Shown: positions 44,374-54,242, counted from the stretch's first letter. The stretch is 64,000 bases of DNA from Nocardioides flavescens (GCF_009823805.1 NZ_WUEK01000004.1:310001-374000), one strand, 5' to 3'. Translations and numbers: made by a program. Notes: a model not told the origin generated them from the sequence alone.

Positions 44374-45567
44374 ATGGTTCGACTCTGCGAGACCGACGGC
44401 CTGAGCGAAGACCAGACCGAGATCCTCAAGGCCGTGCGCCAGTTCGTCGACGAGCAGATCATCCCGGTCGCGACCGAGCTCGAGCACAAGGACGAGTACC
44501 CCCAGGAGATCGTCGACGGGCTCAAGGAGCTCGGCGTCTTCGGGCTCACCATCCCCGAGGAGTACGGCGGTCTCGGCGAGTCGCTGCTGACCTACGCGCT
44601 GTGCGTCGAGGAGATCGCGCGCGGCTGGATGAGCGTCTCGGGCGTCATCAACACCCACTTCATCGTGGCCTACATGCTGATGCGCCACGGCACCGAGGAG
44701 CAGAAGCAGCGCTACCTGCCGCGGATGGCGACCGGCGAGGTGCGCGGCGCGTTCTCGATGTCCGAGCCGGGTCTCGGCTCCGACGTCGCGGCGATCAAGA
44801 CCAAGGCCGTCAAGGACGGCGACAAGTATACGATCAACGGCCAGAAGATGTGGCTGACCAACGGTGGGTCGTCCAACCTCGTTGCGGTGCTCGCCCGCAC
44901 CGACGAGGGCGAGGAGTCGCCGTACAAGTCGATGACGACCTTCCTGGTGGAGAAGCAGGAGGGCTTCGGCGAGACCGCGCCGGGCCTCACCATCCCCGGC
45001 AAGATCGACAAGATGGGCTACAAGGGCGTCGACACCACCGAGGCGGTCTTCGAGAACTTCGTGACCACCGAGGACCAGGTGCTCGGCGGCGCCAACGGCC
45101 AGGGCTTCTACCAGATGATGGACGGCGTCGAGGTCGGTCGCGTCAACGTCGCGGCCCGCGCCTGCGGCATCGCCAACCGAGCCTTCGAGCTCGCCGTGGC
45201 CTACGCCCAGCAGCGCGAGACCTTCGGCAAGCAGATCGCCGACCACCAGGCGATCCTGTTCCGCATCGCCGAGATGGCGACCAAGGTCGAGGTCGCGCAC
45301 TCGATGATGGTGCGCGCCGCCCGCAAGAAGGACTCGGGCGAGCGCAACGACGTCGAGGCCGGTATGGCCAAGATGGTCGCCTCGGAGTACTGCAACGAGG
45401 TCGTGCAGGACTCCTTCCGCATCCACGGCGGCTACGGCTACTCCAAGGAGTACGAGATCGAGCGCCTCTACCGCGAGGCGGCGTTCATGCTCATCGGCGA
45501 GGGCACGACCGACATCCAGAAGATGATCATCGGTCGCTCGATGCTCAAGGAGTACAAGCTCCGCTGA
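44374..45567 (+). CDS. Acyl-CoA dehydrogenase
   Basis: 397 residues, full length. FAD enzyme making the trans-2 double bond of acyl-CoA. Helical N-terminal domain, FAD-binding middle (GAFSMSEPGLGSDVAAIKTK and WLTNGGSSN), and C-terminal helical domain with the family signature QQRETFGKQIADHQAILFRIA and the catalytic-loop region FRIHGGYGYSKEYEIERLYREA. The base Glu is expected in YSKEYEIER. Chain-length preference cannot be told. AAGGAG ten bases before the ATG. Likely a single-gene unit. Confidence 0.94.
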   Translation: MVRLCETDGLSEDQTEILKAVRQFVDEQIIPVATELEHKDEYPQEIVDGLKELGVFGLTIPEEYGGLGESLLTYALCVEEIARGWMSVSGVINTHFIVAYMLMRHGTEEQKQRYLPRMATGEVRGAFSMSEPGLGSDVAAIKTKAVKDGDKYTINGQKMWLTNGGSSNLVAVLARTDEGEESPYKSMTTFLVEKQEGFGETAPGLTIPGKIDKMGYKGVDTTEAVFENFVTTEDQVLGGANGQGFYQMMDGVEVGRVNVAARACGIANRAFELAVAYAQQRETFGKQIADHQAILFRIAEMATKVEVAHSMMVRAARKKDSGERNDVEAGMAKMVASEYCNEVVQDSFRIHGGYGYSKEYEIERLYREAAFMLIGEGTTDIQKMIIGRSMLKEYKLR

Positions 45568-45615
45568 CCCGCTGCTGACCGGTCGAGGGGTGTCCGAGGG
45601 TCTATCGTCGCGCGG

Positions 45616-47208
45616 GTGGCTCGCTCTCGGACGCTCCTGCTCGCGCTGCCGGCCCTGCTGGTCGCGGGCCTCGCGGCCGCGCCGGGTGAGCCGGCCGCGG
45701 CCCACCCGCACCGCCACGGCGAGGTCCACCGCGTCACGGGCGTGACGTGGACCTACCAGACAGACACCGCGCCCCAGGTCGCGGGCGGGAGCACCGCGAC
45801 GGCCGACGTGACCCTCGTCGGGGGCCGTCCGACGACGTTCCGGGTCGCCGTCACCGGTGGCACCCTGCGGACGCTGCCGCGGGAGTGCGTCCCGAGCACA
45901 GTCGTGCGCCGCCACTCCTTCCTCGACGACGACCGGGTCGGCCTGCGCTGTGAGGTCGCGTCCCGCGACCCCGTCGCCGTACGGGTCGAGGTGCGCGCCG
46001 ACGCCGGGGCGTCCGCGCTCGCGCTGACGGTCTCGGAGAGCGGCACCGCGGTCTCGGCGCCCTCACGACCGGTCACGGCCGGCGCGCCCGGCACGCCCCG
46101 CACCCTGCGCCTCGTCTCGAGCCCCGACTTCCTCAACGCCGACGTCGCCGACCTGCGCCGCGGCCCGGGCTCGTGGACGCCGCAGCGCTCGACCAACGGC
46201 ATCAACGCGGCCTACCGCCGTGCGCTCGACACCGTGCTAGACGACTGGCAGGCCAAGGACCCCGCCGGCGTGCTCGTCGCCGGCGACCTGGTCAACGGCC
46301 GCTGGGGTCGCGACCCGCGCCACACCGGCACCTTCGGCCCGGTCGGCACGGCCGCGCAGCGCGCGGAGGCGACCCGGCGCGCGGCCGCGACGTACTACCC
46401 GCAGTATCTCCAGCGCTTCACCGACCACGACCTCGAGCTCTACGCCGCCCCCGGCGACCACGAGTACGGCGACAACCCGTGGACGGTATCGAAGCGGCGC
46501 CTCGCGCCGGTGTTCCAGCAGGCCTTCGCCCGCTACCTCACCCGGGACGGGGCGAAGGCGCGCTTCCCCGACCACCCGAGCGGGCCTCACGCCGGGACGG
46601 CGTACGCCTTCCGCCCCTCGCCCGACGTGCAGGTCGTGAGCATCGACCCCTTCGACATCACCCCGGGCCACGCCCGGATCCGCGTCGACCGCGACCAGCT
46701 GCGCTGGCTGCGCGGGGTGCTGCGCGAGGCCCGGGCCGACGGGGTGCGCTGGACGATCGTGCAGGGGCACGTGCCGATCCTCGAGCCGGTCCGCGCCCGC
46801 GGCTCGAGCGAGCTGCGCTACCCCGGCGGAGCGCAGTCGGCGCTGTGGCGCGTGATGCGGGCCGGCGGGGTCGACCTCTACCTCACCGGCGAGGTGCACG
46901 ACGTGACGGCCACCGACCGCGACGGGATCGTGCAGCTGGCCCACGGCGGCGCCTTCCAGTTCGGCCTGACGACCTACGCCCTGCTCGACGTGCACGACGA
47001 CCGGCTCGAGGTCACCCTCGAGGACTACGACGTGCGCACCCGCACGCCGCGCGGGCAGCGAACTCTGTGGGAGACCGTGCGCTCGGGGCTGCGCCCCTCG
47101 ATCCGGGTCGACCCCACGCCGTTCACCATCGGCACGCTGACGATCGGCGCGGACGGGTCGCTGTCGGAGCGCTCGGGCATCCTCACGCCGTACCGCCCCG
47201 GGAGGTAG
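45616..47208 (+). CDS. Secreted metallophosphoesterase
   Basis: 530 residues. Signal peptide (TLLLALPALLVAGLAAAPGEPAAA), a beta domain at 40-150, then a calcineurin-like phosphoesterase: SSPDFLNAD (unusual first motif), VLVAGDLVNGRWG, YAAPGDHEYGDN, IVQGHVP and YLTGEVHDVTAT, with the metal ligands Asp, Asn/Asp and His. The first D-x-H motif is degenerate (SSPDFLN), so one metal site may be weak. GTG start 7 bases after TATCGT (leaderless). Fits external phosphate release along with the EEP and PLD proteins nearby. Confidence 0.86.
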   Translation: MARSRTLLLALPALLVAGLAAAPGEPAAAHPHRHGEVHRVTGVTWTYQTDTAPQVAGGSTATADVTLVGGRPTTFRVAVTGGTLRTLPRECVPSTVVRRHSFLDDDRVGLRCEVASRDPVAVRVEVRADAGASALALTVSESGTAVSAPSRPVTAGAPGTPRTLRLVSSPDFLNADVADLRRGPGSWTPQRSTNGINAAYRRALDTVLDDWQAKDPAGVLVAGDLVNGRWGRDPRHTGTFGPVGTAAQRAEATRRAAATYYPQYLQRFTDHDLELYAAPGDHEYGDNPWTVSKRRLAPVFQQAFARYLTRDGAKARFPDHPSGPHAGTAYAFRPSPDVQVVSIDPFDITPGHARIRVDRDQLRWLRGVLREARADGVRWTIVQGHVPILEPVRARGSSELRYPGGAQSALWRVMRAGGVDLYLTGEVHDVTATDRDGIVQLAHGGAFQFGLTTYALLDVHDDRLEVTLEDYDVRTRTPRGQRTLWETVRSGLRPSIRVDPTPFTIGTLTIGADGSLSERSGILTPYRPGR

Positions 47209-47247
47209 TCACTCGCGCTCGCGCGCCGTCGGTGCGAGGGTGGGGGC

Positions 47248-47412
47248 ATGGCCAACGACGATCTCAAGGCGAAGATGCGCGCAGCGCTCGACAAGAAGAA
47301 CGGCAAGGAGAAGGGCGTCCACCAGGACGGTCCCACCCCCGAGAAGGCCCACGGGTCCGAGGTGGTCGGCGCGGGTCCGCGGATGCACCGGCGCAAGGCC
47401 GGCGGCTCCTGA
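47248..47412 (+). CDS. Small DUF5302 protein
   Basis: 54 residues, very basic: ANDDLKAKMRAALDKKNGKE, ending PRMHRRKAGGS. DUF5302 proteins are short actinobacterial proteins of unknown role. The ATG follows a G-rich stretch (GTGGGGGC). A strong hairpin follows 40 bases downstream. Confidence 0.8.
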   Translation: MANDDLKAKMRAALDKKNGKEKGVHQDGPTPEKAHGSEVVGAGPRMHRRKAGGS

Positions 47413-47451
47413 GCGAACTGGCGGGCCAGCGCCCGTGATCTTTCCCATGAC

Positions 47452-47480
47452 GTGACCCGCTGCTTTTCGCAGCGGGTCAC
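47452..47480 (+). terminator. Terminator after DUF5302 gene
   Basis: A perfect 12-bp stem (GTGACCCGCTGC at 47452-47463 with 47469-47480) with loop TTTTC. It ends 16 bases before the MaoC gene start. Confidence 0.8.
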
Positions 47481-47495
47481 GGCAGCATGTGGGCC

Positions 47496-48023
47496 ATGCA
47501 GTTCGGACGCAGCTACGAGGAGTTCGAGGTCGGCGCGACCTACAAGCACTGGCCGGGCAAGACGGTCACCGAGTACGACGACCACCTGTTCTGCCTGCTC
47601 ACGATGAACCACCACCCGCTCCACCTCGACACGAACTACGCCGAGGAGACGACGCAGTTCGGCAAGAACGTCGTGGTGGGCAACTACGTCTACTCGATCC
47701 TGCTCGGCATGTCGGTCCCCGACATCTCCGGCAAGGCGATCGCCAACCTGGAGATCGAGTCGCTGCGCCACGTGGCGCCGACGTTCCACGGCGACACCCT
47801 GTACGGCGAGACGCGGGTGCTCGACAAGTGGGAGTCGAAGAGCAAGGACGACCGCGGCGTCGTCCACGTCGAGACCATCGGCTACAACCAGGACGGCAAG
47901 GTCGTCTGCATCTTCCGCCGCAAGGTGATGGTGCCGAAGCAGAGCTACCTCGACGAGCGCGGCGGCGAGCAGCCGGGCCGTCCCGTGCCGCAGCCGGACA
48001 AGAACTGGCCGGGTCCCGCCTGA
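47496..48023 (+). CDS. MaoC-family hydratase with altered active-site loop
   Basis: 175 residues, hot-dog fold. Typical MaoC hydratases carry an S-G-D-x-N-P-x-H loop; here it reads LLTMNHHPLHLDTNYAEETT, so Asp is replaced by Asn and the following Asn by His. This NHHPLH pattern is known to me from mesaconyl-CoA-type hydratases. GKNVVVGNYVYSILLGMSV and APTFHGDTLYGETRVLDKWESK complete the fold. ATG 47496 is chosen by the family start MQFG; an in-frame ATG is at 47487. Not in an operon with the acyl-CoA dehydrogenase, although both belong to acyl-CoA metabolism. Confidence 0.88.
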   Translation: MQFGRSYEEFEVGATYKHWPGKTVTEYDDHLFCLLTMNHHPLHLDTNYAEETTQFGKNVVVGNYVYSILLGMSVPDISGKAIANLEIESLRHVAPTFHGDTLYGETRVLDKWESKSKDDRGVVHVETIGYNQDGKVVCIFRRKVMVPKQSYLDERGGEQPGRPVPQPDKNWPGPA

Positions 48024-48030
48024 CCCAGGC

Positions 48031-49533
48031 ATGAGTCGGTTGCCGCGCGGCAACCGTGTCCCGGTGAGCCCGCAGACCTCGGCACCGCCGCCCGACATCC
48101 AGCAGGACCGTCGCTTCCTGGGACAGCCCTGGCCGCTGGCCAGCCTGTTCGGGGTGGAGATGTGGGAGCGGTTCAGCTTCTACGGGATGCAGGGCATCCT
48201 CGTCATCTACCTCTACTACTCCGCCGCCGAGGGCGGGCTGGGCATCGACGAGACGACCGCGACCGGCATCGTCGGCGCCTACGGCGGCGCGGTCTACCTC
48301 GCCACGATCCTCGGCGCGTGGGTCGCCGACCGGCTGATCGGACCCGAGCGCACCCTGTTCGCCTCGGCGGTCGTCGTCATGGCCGGTCACGTCGCCCTGG
48401 CGCTGATCCCGGGACTCGGCGGGGTCGCCGTCGGGCTCGCCCTGATCGCGCTCGGCAGCGGCGGCGTCAAGGCCAACGCCACGTCGCTGGTCGGATCGCT
48501 CTACGCCGCCGACGACGAGCGGCGCGACGCCGGCTTCTCGCTGTTCTACATGGGCATCAACCTCGGTGCCTTCGCCGGACCGCTGCTGACCGGGCTGCTG
48601 CAGGAGGCGCAGGGGTTCCACTGGGGCTTCGGGCTGGCCGCGGTCGGCATGGCCGCCGGCCTCGCGCAGTACGCCGTGGGTCGGCGGGCGCTGCCGGCCG
48701 AGACCCACGTCGTCGCCAACCCCCTGCCGCCCAGCCGGCGCGCGGCGTACGCCGGTGCGCTGGTCGCCGCCGCCGCCCTCGTGGCGGTGCTCGCCCTCAC
48801 CGGGCTGATGACGGTCGGCAACCTGCCCGACTGGGTGCTGGGCGTCGTGGTCGTCGCCTCCGTCGCCTACTTCACCGTCATCCTGACCTCGGGCGAGCTG
48901 AGCGCCGACGAGCGCAGCCGGGTGTGGTCGTTCGTGCCGCTGTTCGTCGTCAACGCGGTCTTCTGGTCGCTCTACCAGCAGCAGTTCACGGTGGTCTCGA
49001 TCTTCAGCGACCAGCGCCTCGACCGCGACCTGTTCGGCTGGGAGATGCCGGTCTCGTGGGTCAACTCGATCAACCCGGTCTTCGTCATCGTCTTCGCCGG
49101 GGTCTTCGCCGCGGTGTGGACCCGCCTCGGCGAGCGGCAGCCGGTGACCCCGGTGAAGTTCGGCCTCGGCACGATCGTCATGGGCATGGCGTTCCTGCTG
49201 TTCCTGCTGAGCCCCTCGGGCGAGAACACCTCGCCGCTGCTGCTGCTCGCCTTCATCCTCTTCGTCTTCACGATGGCCGAGCTGCTGATCTCGCCGGTGG
49301 GGCTGTCGCTGTCGACCAAGCTCGCGCCGCGGCGCTTCCACACCCAGATGGTGGCGCTCTACTTCCTCTCGGTCGCCTTCGGCACCGCGATGGCCGGCAA
49401 GCTCGCGGGCTACTACGACGTCGACCGCGAGACGCCGTACTTCCTGGTGCTGGGGCTCGTCGCCGTCGGGGTCGGCGCCCTCGTGCTGGTCTTCTCCCGA
49501 CCCGTCACCCGGTTGATGGCGGGGGTGCGCTGA
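48031..49533 (+). CDS. Proton-dependent oligopeptide (POT) transporter
   Basis: 500 residues, about 14 helices. The POT signature EMWERFSFYGMQGILVIYL is near residues 47-65 (E-x-x-E-R proton/peptide site), the second motif FSLFYMGINLGAFAGPL is near 170, and FWSLYQQQF with its conserved Trp is in the second half. Takes up di- and tripeptides with protons. An eight-base gap separates it from the MaoC gene; the ribosome site is weak. Confidence 0.92.
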   Translation: MSRLPRGNRVPVSPQTSAPPPDIQQDRRFLGQPWPLASLFGVEMWERFSFYGMQGILVIYLYYSAAEGGLGIDETTATGIVGAYGGAVYLATILGAWVADRLIGPERTLFASAVVVMAGHVALALIPGLGGVAVGLALIALGSGGVKANATSLVGSLYAADDERRDAGFSLFYMGINLGAFAGPLLTGLLQEAQGFHWGFGLAAVGMAAGLAQYAVGRRALPAETHVVANPLPPSRRAAYAGALVAAAALVAVLALTGLMTVGNLPDWVLGVVVVASVAYFTVILTSGELSADERSRVWSFVPLFVVNAVFWSLYQQQFTVVSIFSDQRLDRDLFGWEMPVSWVNSINPVFVIVFAGVFAAVWTRLGERQPVTPVKFGLGTIVMGMAFLLFLLSPSGENTSPLLLLAFILFVFTMAELLISPVGLSLSTKLAPRRFHTQMVALYFLSVAFGTAMAGKLAGYYDVDRETPYFLVLGLVAVGVGALVLVFSRPVTRLMAGVR

Positions 49534-49549
49534 CCGGTTGAATGCTCGC

Positions 49550-51025
49550 GTGACTCCTCCGCGTGTGCTCGTGGCGCCGGTCGTGGCGCTGGTCCTGTCC
49601 CTGCTCACAGTCCTGCTGCCGTCCGTGGCCCAGGCCGCTCGTCCCGGTCCGGCCGGGGCCGGGATCGCACTCGACCGCGACGCGAACTACTCCCGCTTCG
49701 ACGTCGCGACCGACGCAGCGGGCACGGCGTACGTCGGGTGGATCAGCTCGCACCCGGGCGACGACCTGCTCTCGCAGGTGCACGTGTGCGTGCTCCCGCA
49801 GGGAGCGACCGGCTGCGCGGGCGGGGTGCAGACGACGGACGCACTCGACCGGGTCACCGCCGAGCAGCTCTTCGTCGTCGCGGGGGCCGACGGCGCGACC
49901 CTCGTGTGGCACCACCTCGCCGGCGACTCGCTGACCGGCGACCCGATGCAGGACCGGATCGCGGCGGCGCAGGTCGTGGGTGGTGTGCTCCGACCGGGCG
50001 TGGACGTCGCCCAGGCGCCGACGTCCAGCACGCTGGCGGCGGTGAGCTCCGGCCCGCGGGGCATCGCGGCCGCGGTCGTGTCAGGCCCCGACGACGAGGC
50101 CCGCACCGTCTTCTACTACGACACCGTCGCCTCGGCGCCCGTCACCGTGCCCGCGCCGTACTCGGTGGGCGACGTGCAGCTCGCCGACGACGGCACCTCG
50201 ACCGTCATGGTGGTCAGCGAGTACGCCGCCGTCGGCTCGCCGGTGCGCGCCGCCTGGAAGCCGTCCGGGTCGGGGACGTGGAGCGCGTTCGCGCCGGTCA
50301 GCGGCACCACGACCGACCACGGCACCGCGCGGCTGGCCACGAGCGGCCGCGGCATCCGCCTCCTCGCCACCGCGCCCGACCGCAAGCGTGGCGGCGACCA
50401 GTCCGTCATCGCCGCCTGGGACCCGAAGCGTCACCGCTTCGGCAAGCCCGTGCCCGCGCTGCCGGGCCAGACCTGCGCCACCGGCGGTCGTGACGTGAGC
50501 ACCGACGCGAGCGGGCGCGTCTCCTCGGTCGCGATCGGCTGCGACCGCCTCGCCCTCGGCAACCACCAGACGGGCGGGGTCGGCGCCCGCACGGAGTTCG
50601 AGGCAGGCCTGACCTCGATCGACACCGACGCCCAGATCGCCACCCTGCCCAGCGGTCGTGGCTGGGTCGTGTGGCTCGCGACCGAGCGCAGCACCCTCGT
50701 CGCGCGGCCGATCGTGCTGCCGGCGCTGACCCGGGAGGTCACGCGACGGACCGCGGCCGGCCGCCTCCGCTCGACGGTGCCGGTCTCCTGCGTGCCCGCC
50801 GTCGACGTCCCGGTGCGCTCCCGCGCCGTCGCCACCCGGGGCTGGCGGGCGTCGCGAGCGGTCGTGACCCTCGACGGTCGCGTGGTGCGCCGCGCGGTCG
50901 TCGACGCCTCCCGGCTCGCGCCGGGCTCGCGCCACGTGCTGCGCGCCCAGACGGTGCTCGCGCGCGGTGGCGAGCGGCGGGCTCTGCGCACGACGACGCC
51001 GTTCAGGGTCTGCCCGGCGCCCTGA
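49550..51025 (+). CDS. Secreted beta-propeller-like protein of unknown function
   Basis: 491 residues. Signal peptide (VVALVLSLLTVLLPSVAQAA), then repeated beta segments such as SRFDVATDAAGTAYVGWISS, DGATLVWHHLAG and GTARLATSGRGIRLLATAPD that look like propeller blades, and a C-terminal Cys-containing beta domain (420-490). No catalytic residues recognised. GTG at 49550 is chosen over a TTG at 49538. The 3' end overlaps that of the MFS gene on the other strand by 23 bases. Confidence 0.78.
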   Translation: MTPPRVLVAPVVALVLSLLTVLLPSVAQAARPGPAGAGIALDRDANYSRFDVATDAAGTAYVGWISSHPGDDLLSQVHVCVLPQGATGCAGGVQTTDALDRVTAEQLFVVAGADGATLVWHHLAGDSLTGDPMQDRIAAAQVVGGVLRPGVDVAQAPTSSTLAAVSSGPRGIAAAVVSGPDDEARTVFYYDTVASAPVTVPAPYSVGDVQLADDGTSTVMVVSEYAAVGSPVRAAWKPSGSGTWSAFAPVSGTTTDHGTARLATSGRGIRLLATAPDRKRGGDQSVIAAWDPKRHRFGKPVPALPGQTCATGGRDVSTDASGRVSSVAIGCDRLALGNHQTGGVGARTEFEAGLTSIDTDAQIATLPSGRGWVVWLATERSTLVARPIVLPALTREVTRRTAAGRLRSTVPVSCVPAVDVPVRSRAVATRGWRASRAVVTLDGRVVRRAVVDASRLAPGSRHVLRAQTVLARGGERRALRTTTPFRVCPAP

Positions 51026-52181
51026 CGCCCTCGCCGAACGTCCGCGCCAGCGGCACGATCGCGAGCACCAGCACCATCGGCACCGCGAACCCGACCCGCA
51101 GCGACCCGGCGCCGACGAGGCCGGTGAGGACCGCGCCGAGCAGCCCGCCGACGTAGTTGAACTGGTTGAACCGCGCGATCACGGCGTCGACGCGGGCGGG
51201 GTCGCCGCCCGCGATCCGGGCGGCGGCTGAGAAGCTGAGCGGCGCGACGACCGAGACCCCGGCGCCCAGGAGGGCGAACCCCGCGACCGCCACCGGCCAG
51301 GTCGGCGCGGCCACCACCACGACGAGGGCGAGCGAGGCGAGGACCGCGCCGGTGCGCAGGACCGGCGTCGCGCCGTACCTCCCCACGAGGCCGTCGCCGG
51401 CCAGGCGCAGCACCAGGCTGGCCGTCAGGTAGGGCAGTGTGGCCAGTGCGACGAGCTCGGTCGGGGCGTCGACCGCGCGCTCGAGGTAGGTCGGACCCCA
51501 GGTCTGCGCGGCGGTGTCGACCGCGTAGAAGACCACCAGCGCGAGCCCCACGCGCACGATGGGGCGCCACGGCACGGGCACCACCTCGGCGGCGGAGGGT
51601 GCCACCACCGCGCGGGGGAGGTACGGCGCGGCGAGGGCCGCGAGCGGCACCGCGGCCAGCACGGCGAGGGTCCACAGCGGCAGGTGGGCGCCGGCCAGGG
51701 CGAGCCCGGCGCCGACCAGGCCACCGAAGGTCCAGGCCCCGTGGAACGACGGCAGGATCGGGCGGGCGTAGCGGTGCTCGACCGCGACGGCCTGCATGTT
51801 GGAGGTGGCGTCGACGACCCCCAGCCCGACGCCGTACACCGCCAGGCCGGCGACGAAGACGGCGCCGACGGGCGCGGCCGCGACCACCGGCACGGCGAGC
51901 GCCACCACGAGCAGGCCGGTGCGCAGGGTGGAGGCGCTGGAGCGGTGCCGGGCCACCACCTCGGCGAGGACCGACCCGACACCGGCCAGCAGCACGATCA
52001 TGAGCAGCAGGAGCGAGAGCTCGACCTCGCCGAGGTCCCACCGGTCGGCGAACCGCGGCAGTCGCGTCGTCAGACTGATGAAGAGCAGGCCCTGGGTGGC
52101 GAAGGTCAGCGCGGTCGCCCGCCGCGCTGCCGAGGCATCGGTGTCGCCATCGGTGTCGCCAGCCGTCAGGGCGTCCTGCAT
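51003..52181 (-). CDS. Major facilitator superfamily transporter
   Basis: 392 residues, 12 helices. LFISLTTRLPRFADRWDLG at the start, AVYGVGLGVVDATSNMQAVAVE in helix 4-5 and the AVIARFNQFNYVGGLLGAVL motif near the C-terminus fit the FucP/YbjJ-like MFS group. Substrate unknown. ATG 6 bases after CACGAT, a weak -10, so possibly leaderless. Divergent from the channel gene. Confidence 0.87.
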   Translation of the reverse strand: MQDALTAGDTDGDTDASAARRATALTFATQGLLFISLTTRLPRFADRWDLGEVELSLLLLMIVLLAGVGSVLAEVVARHRSSASTLRTGLLVVALAVPVVAAAPVGAVFVAGLAVYGVGLGVVDATSNMQAVAVEHRYARPILPSFHGAWTFGGLVGAGLALAGAHLPLWTLAVLAAVPLAALAAPYLPRAVVAPSAAEVVPVPWRPIVRVGLALVVFYAVDTAAQTWGPTYLERAVDAPTELVALATLPYLTASLVLRLAGDGLVGRYGATPVLRTGAVLASLALVVVVAAPTWPVAVAGFALLGAGVSVVAPLSFSAAARIAGGDPARVDAVIARFNQFNYVGGLLGAVLTGLVGAGSLRVGFAVPMVLVLAIVPLARTFGEGVRAPGRP

Positions 52182-52221
52182 GGCCCGATCGTGCCAGTGA
52201 CCGCGGGTCCGCGGCCAGGAG

Positions 52222-54201
52222 ATGATGGCCGCCGTCATGGCGCGCACAGGTCAGCAGTTGAGGGTCCGCACGGCACGGGCGATGGCGCAGCAGCGCAGCA
52301 CCGTCCGCACCACCACCCAGCCGAAGTCGGACTGGGGTGACCGGCTCCGCTACATGTTCGACAACTCGATGACGCGCGGCACGGTCGCCCTCATCGGCTG
52401 GCTGACCGCCGCGACGGTGCTGCTGACCGTCGTCTTCGCGGTGATCACCTCCGTGCTGGGCCTGCGCTCGCAGGCTCCGACCGGCGGGGGCTTCCTCAAG
52501 GAGACGTTCTACTCCCTGCTGCACGCGCTCGACCCGGGTTACATCGGCGGCGACGTCGGGTCGTGGGGCTTCCTGCTCACGATGCTCGTGCTCACGATCG
52601 GTGGCCTGTTCATCGTCAGCGCCCTCATCGGCGTCATCGCCAACGGCATCGACGAGAAGCTCGCCGACCTGCGCCGCGGTCGCTCGATCGTCCTGGAGAG
52701 CGACCACACCGTGATCCTCGGGTGGTCCGACTCCATCTTCACGATCGTGCGCGAGCTCTGCCTGGCCAACGAGAGCCGGCACAAGCCGGTGGTCGTCGTG
52801 CTCGCCGACCGCGACAAGGTCGAGATGGAGGAGGAGCTCAAGGCCAAGGTGCCCGAGCGGCACGGCACCCGGGTGCTCTGCCGCTCCGGATCGCCCATGG
52901 ACATCGACGACCTGGCGATCAGCAGCCACGCCAGCGCACGCTCGGTGATCCTGCTGGCCCCCGACAGCGAGGACCCCGACTCCGAGGTCATCAAGACGCT
53001 GCTCGCGCTGACCCACGCCGCCCCCGAAGGCCCGCGCATCGTCGCCGAGATCCGCAACCCCACCAACCTCGAGGCCGCCGCGCTGGTCGGCGCCGACCGC
53101 ACCGTGCTGCTCGACATCCGCGAGACCGTCGCCAAGCTCGTCGTGCAGACCTCGCGCCAGTCGGGCGCCGCGGCGGTCTACACCGAGCTGTTCGACTACG
53201 ACGGCGACGAGTTCTACTTCCTCGAGGACCACGGGCTCGCCGGCACGACGTACACCGAGGCGCAGCAGGTCTTCGAGGCCGCGACCGTCGTCGGCGTCAT
53301 GGGCCCCGACGGCACCTCGAAGCTCAACCCGCCGCCGGGCACCCTGCTCGACGCCGGGCAGACCCTGATCATCGTGGCCTCGGACGACTCGGCCCTGGAC
53401 GGCCAGGCCCGGTCCAGCACCGAACCCGCCCTCAACCGCCTCGGCACCCAGCCCGAGACCGCGCCGGAGCCCACCCGAGCCCTGGTCGTGGGCTGGAACG
53501 AGCGCGCCGACATCGTGCTGCGCGAGCTCGACTTCTACGCCCCGCCCGGCTCCTCGCTGACCGTGCTCACCACCCTCGGCGAGCCCGTCGTGCCGGCCCT
53601 GCCGCACCTCGACGTCACCGTGGTGAAGGCCTCGACGACCGACCGCGCCACCCTCGAGGCCCACGTCGACGCCGACCTCGACCAGATCATCGTGCTCTGC
53701 TACTCCGAGCACCTCGACACGCAGGCGGCCGACGCGCGCACCCTGGTGACCCTGCTCCACGTGCGCGACATCCTGTCCCGCCTCGGTGCCGAGGTCCCGG
53801 TCGTCAGCGAGATGCTCGACGACCGCAACCGCGTGCTCGCCTCGGTCGCCGACGTCGACGACGTCGTCGTGAGCGGTGAGATCGTCTCCCTCCTGGTCAC
53901 CCAGATGTCGGAGGACGCCCGCCTCGAGCCGGTCTTCCGCGAGCTGCTCGGCAACGAGGGCAGCGAGATCTACCTGCGCCCGGCGGCGTGGTACGTCCAG
54001 CCCAGCGCCGGTCCCGACGACCCGGTCACCTGGGCGACCGTCGTGGCGGGTGCGGCCCGGCGCGGCGAGACCGCCATCGGCTTCAAGTCCGTCGCGCTCG
54101 CGACAGAGGACGAGCGGTTCGGCGTGGTCGTCAACCCGCCCAAGTCCGCGGCGTACGTCGTGGGGCCGGGCGACCGCGTCGTCGTGCTCGCCGAGGACTG
54201 A
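52222..54201 (+). CDS. CASTOR/POLLUX-like ion channel with RCK domains
   Basis: About 659 residues. Basic N-terminus, helix near 57-80 (GTVALIGWLTAATVLLTVVFAV), pore region (FLKETFYSLLHALDPGYIGGD) and second helix (FLLTMLVLTIGGLFIVSALIG), then two Rossmann/TrkA-like domains (HTVILGWSDSIFTIVREL at about 160 and TRALVVGWNERADIVLREL at about 420). The plant CASTOR/POLLUX channels have the same order. Gates ions, probably K+ or Ca2+, by a ligand at the RCK ring; ligand unknown. AGGAG directly precedes ATG codons at 52222 and 52225; 52237 is another candidate start. Confidence 0.88.
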   Translation: MMAAVMARTGQQLRVRTARAMAQQRSTVRTTTQPKSDWGDRLRYMFDNSMTRGTVALIGWLTAATVLLTVVFAVITSVLGLRSQAPTGGGFLKETFYSLLHALDPGYIGGDVGSWGFLLTMLVLTIGGLFIVSALIGVIANGIDEKLADLRRGRSIVLESDHTVILGWSDSIFTIVRELCLANESRHKPVVVVLADRDKVEMEEELKAKVPERHGTRVLCRSGSPMDIDDLAISSHASARSVILLAPDSEDPDSEVIKTLLALTHAAPEGPRIVAEIRNPTNLEAAALVGADRTVLLDIRETVAKLVVQTSRQSGAAAVYTELFDYDGDEFYFLEDHGLAGTTYTEAQQVFEAATVVGVMGPDGTSKLNPPPGTLLDAGQTLIIVASDDSALDGQARSSTEPALNRLGTQPETAPEPTRALVVGWNERADIVLRELDFYAPPGSSLTVLTTLGEPVVPALPHLDVTVVKASTTDRATLEAHVDADLDQIIVLCYSEHLDTQAADARTLVTLLHVRDILSRLGAEVPVVSEMLDDRNRVLASVADVDDVVVSGEIVSLLVTQMSEDARLEPVFRELLGNEGSEIYLRPAAWYVQPSAGPDDPVTWATVVAGAARRGETAIGFKSVALATEDERFGVVVNPPKSAAYVVGPGDRVVVLAED

Positions 54202-54242
54202 GCCCGCGGGCCGTCGAGCTCGGGGGCGGTTAACCTCGGAGC

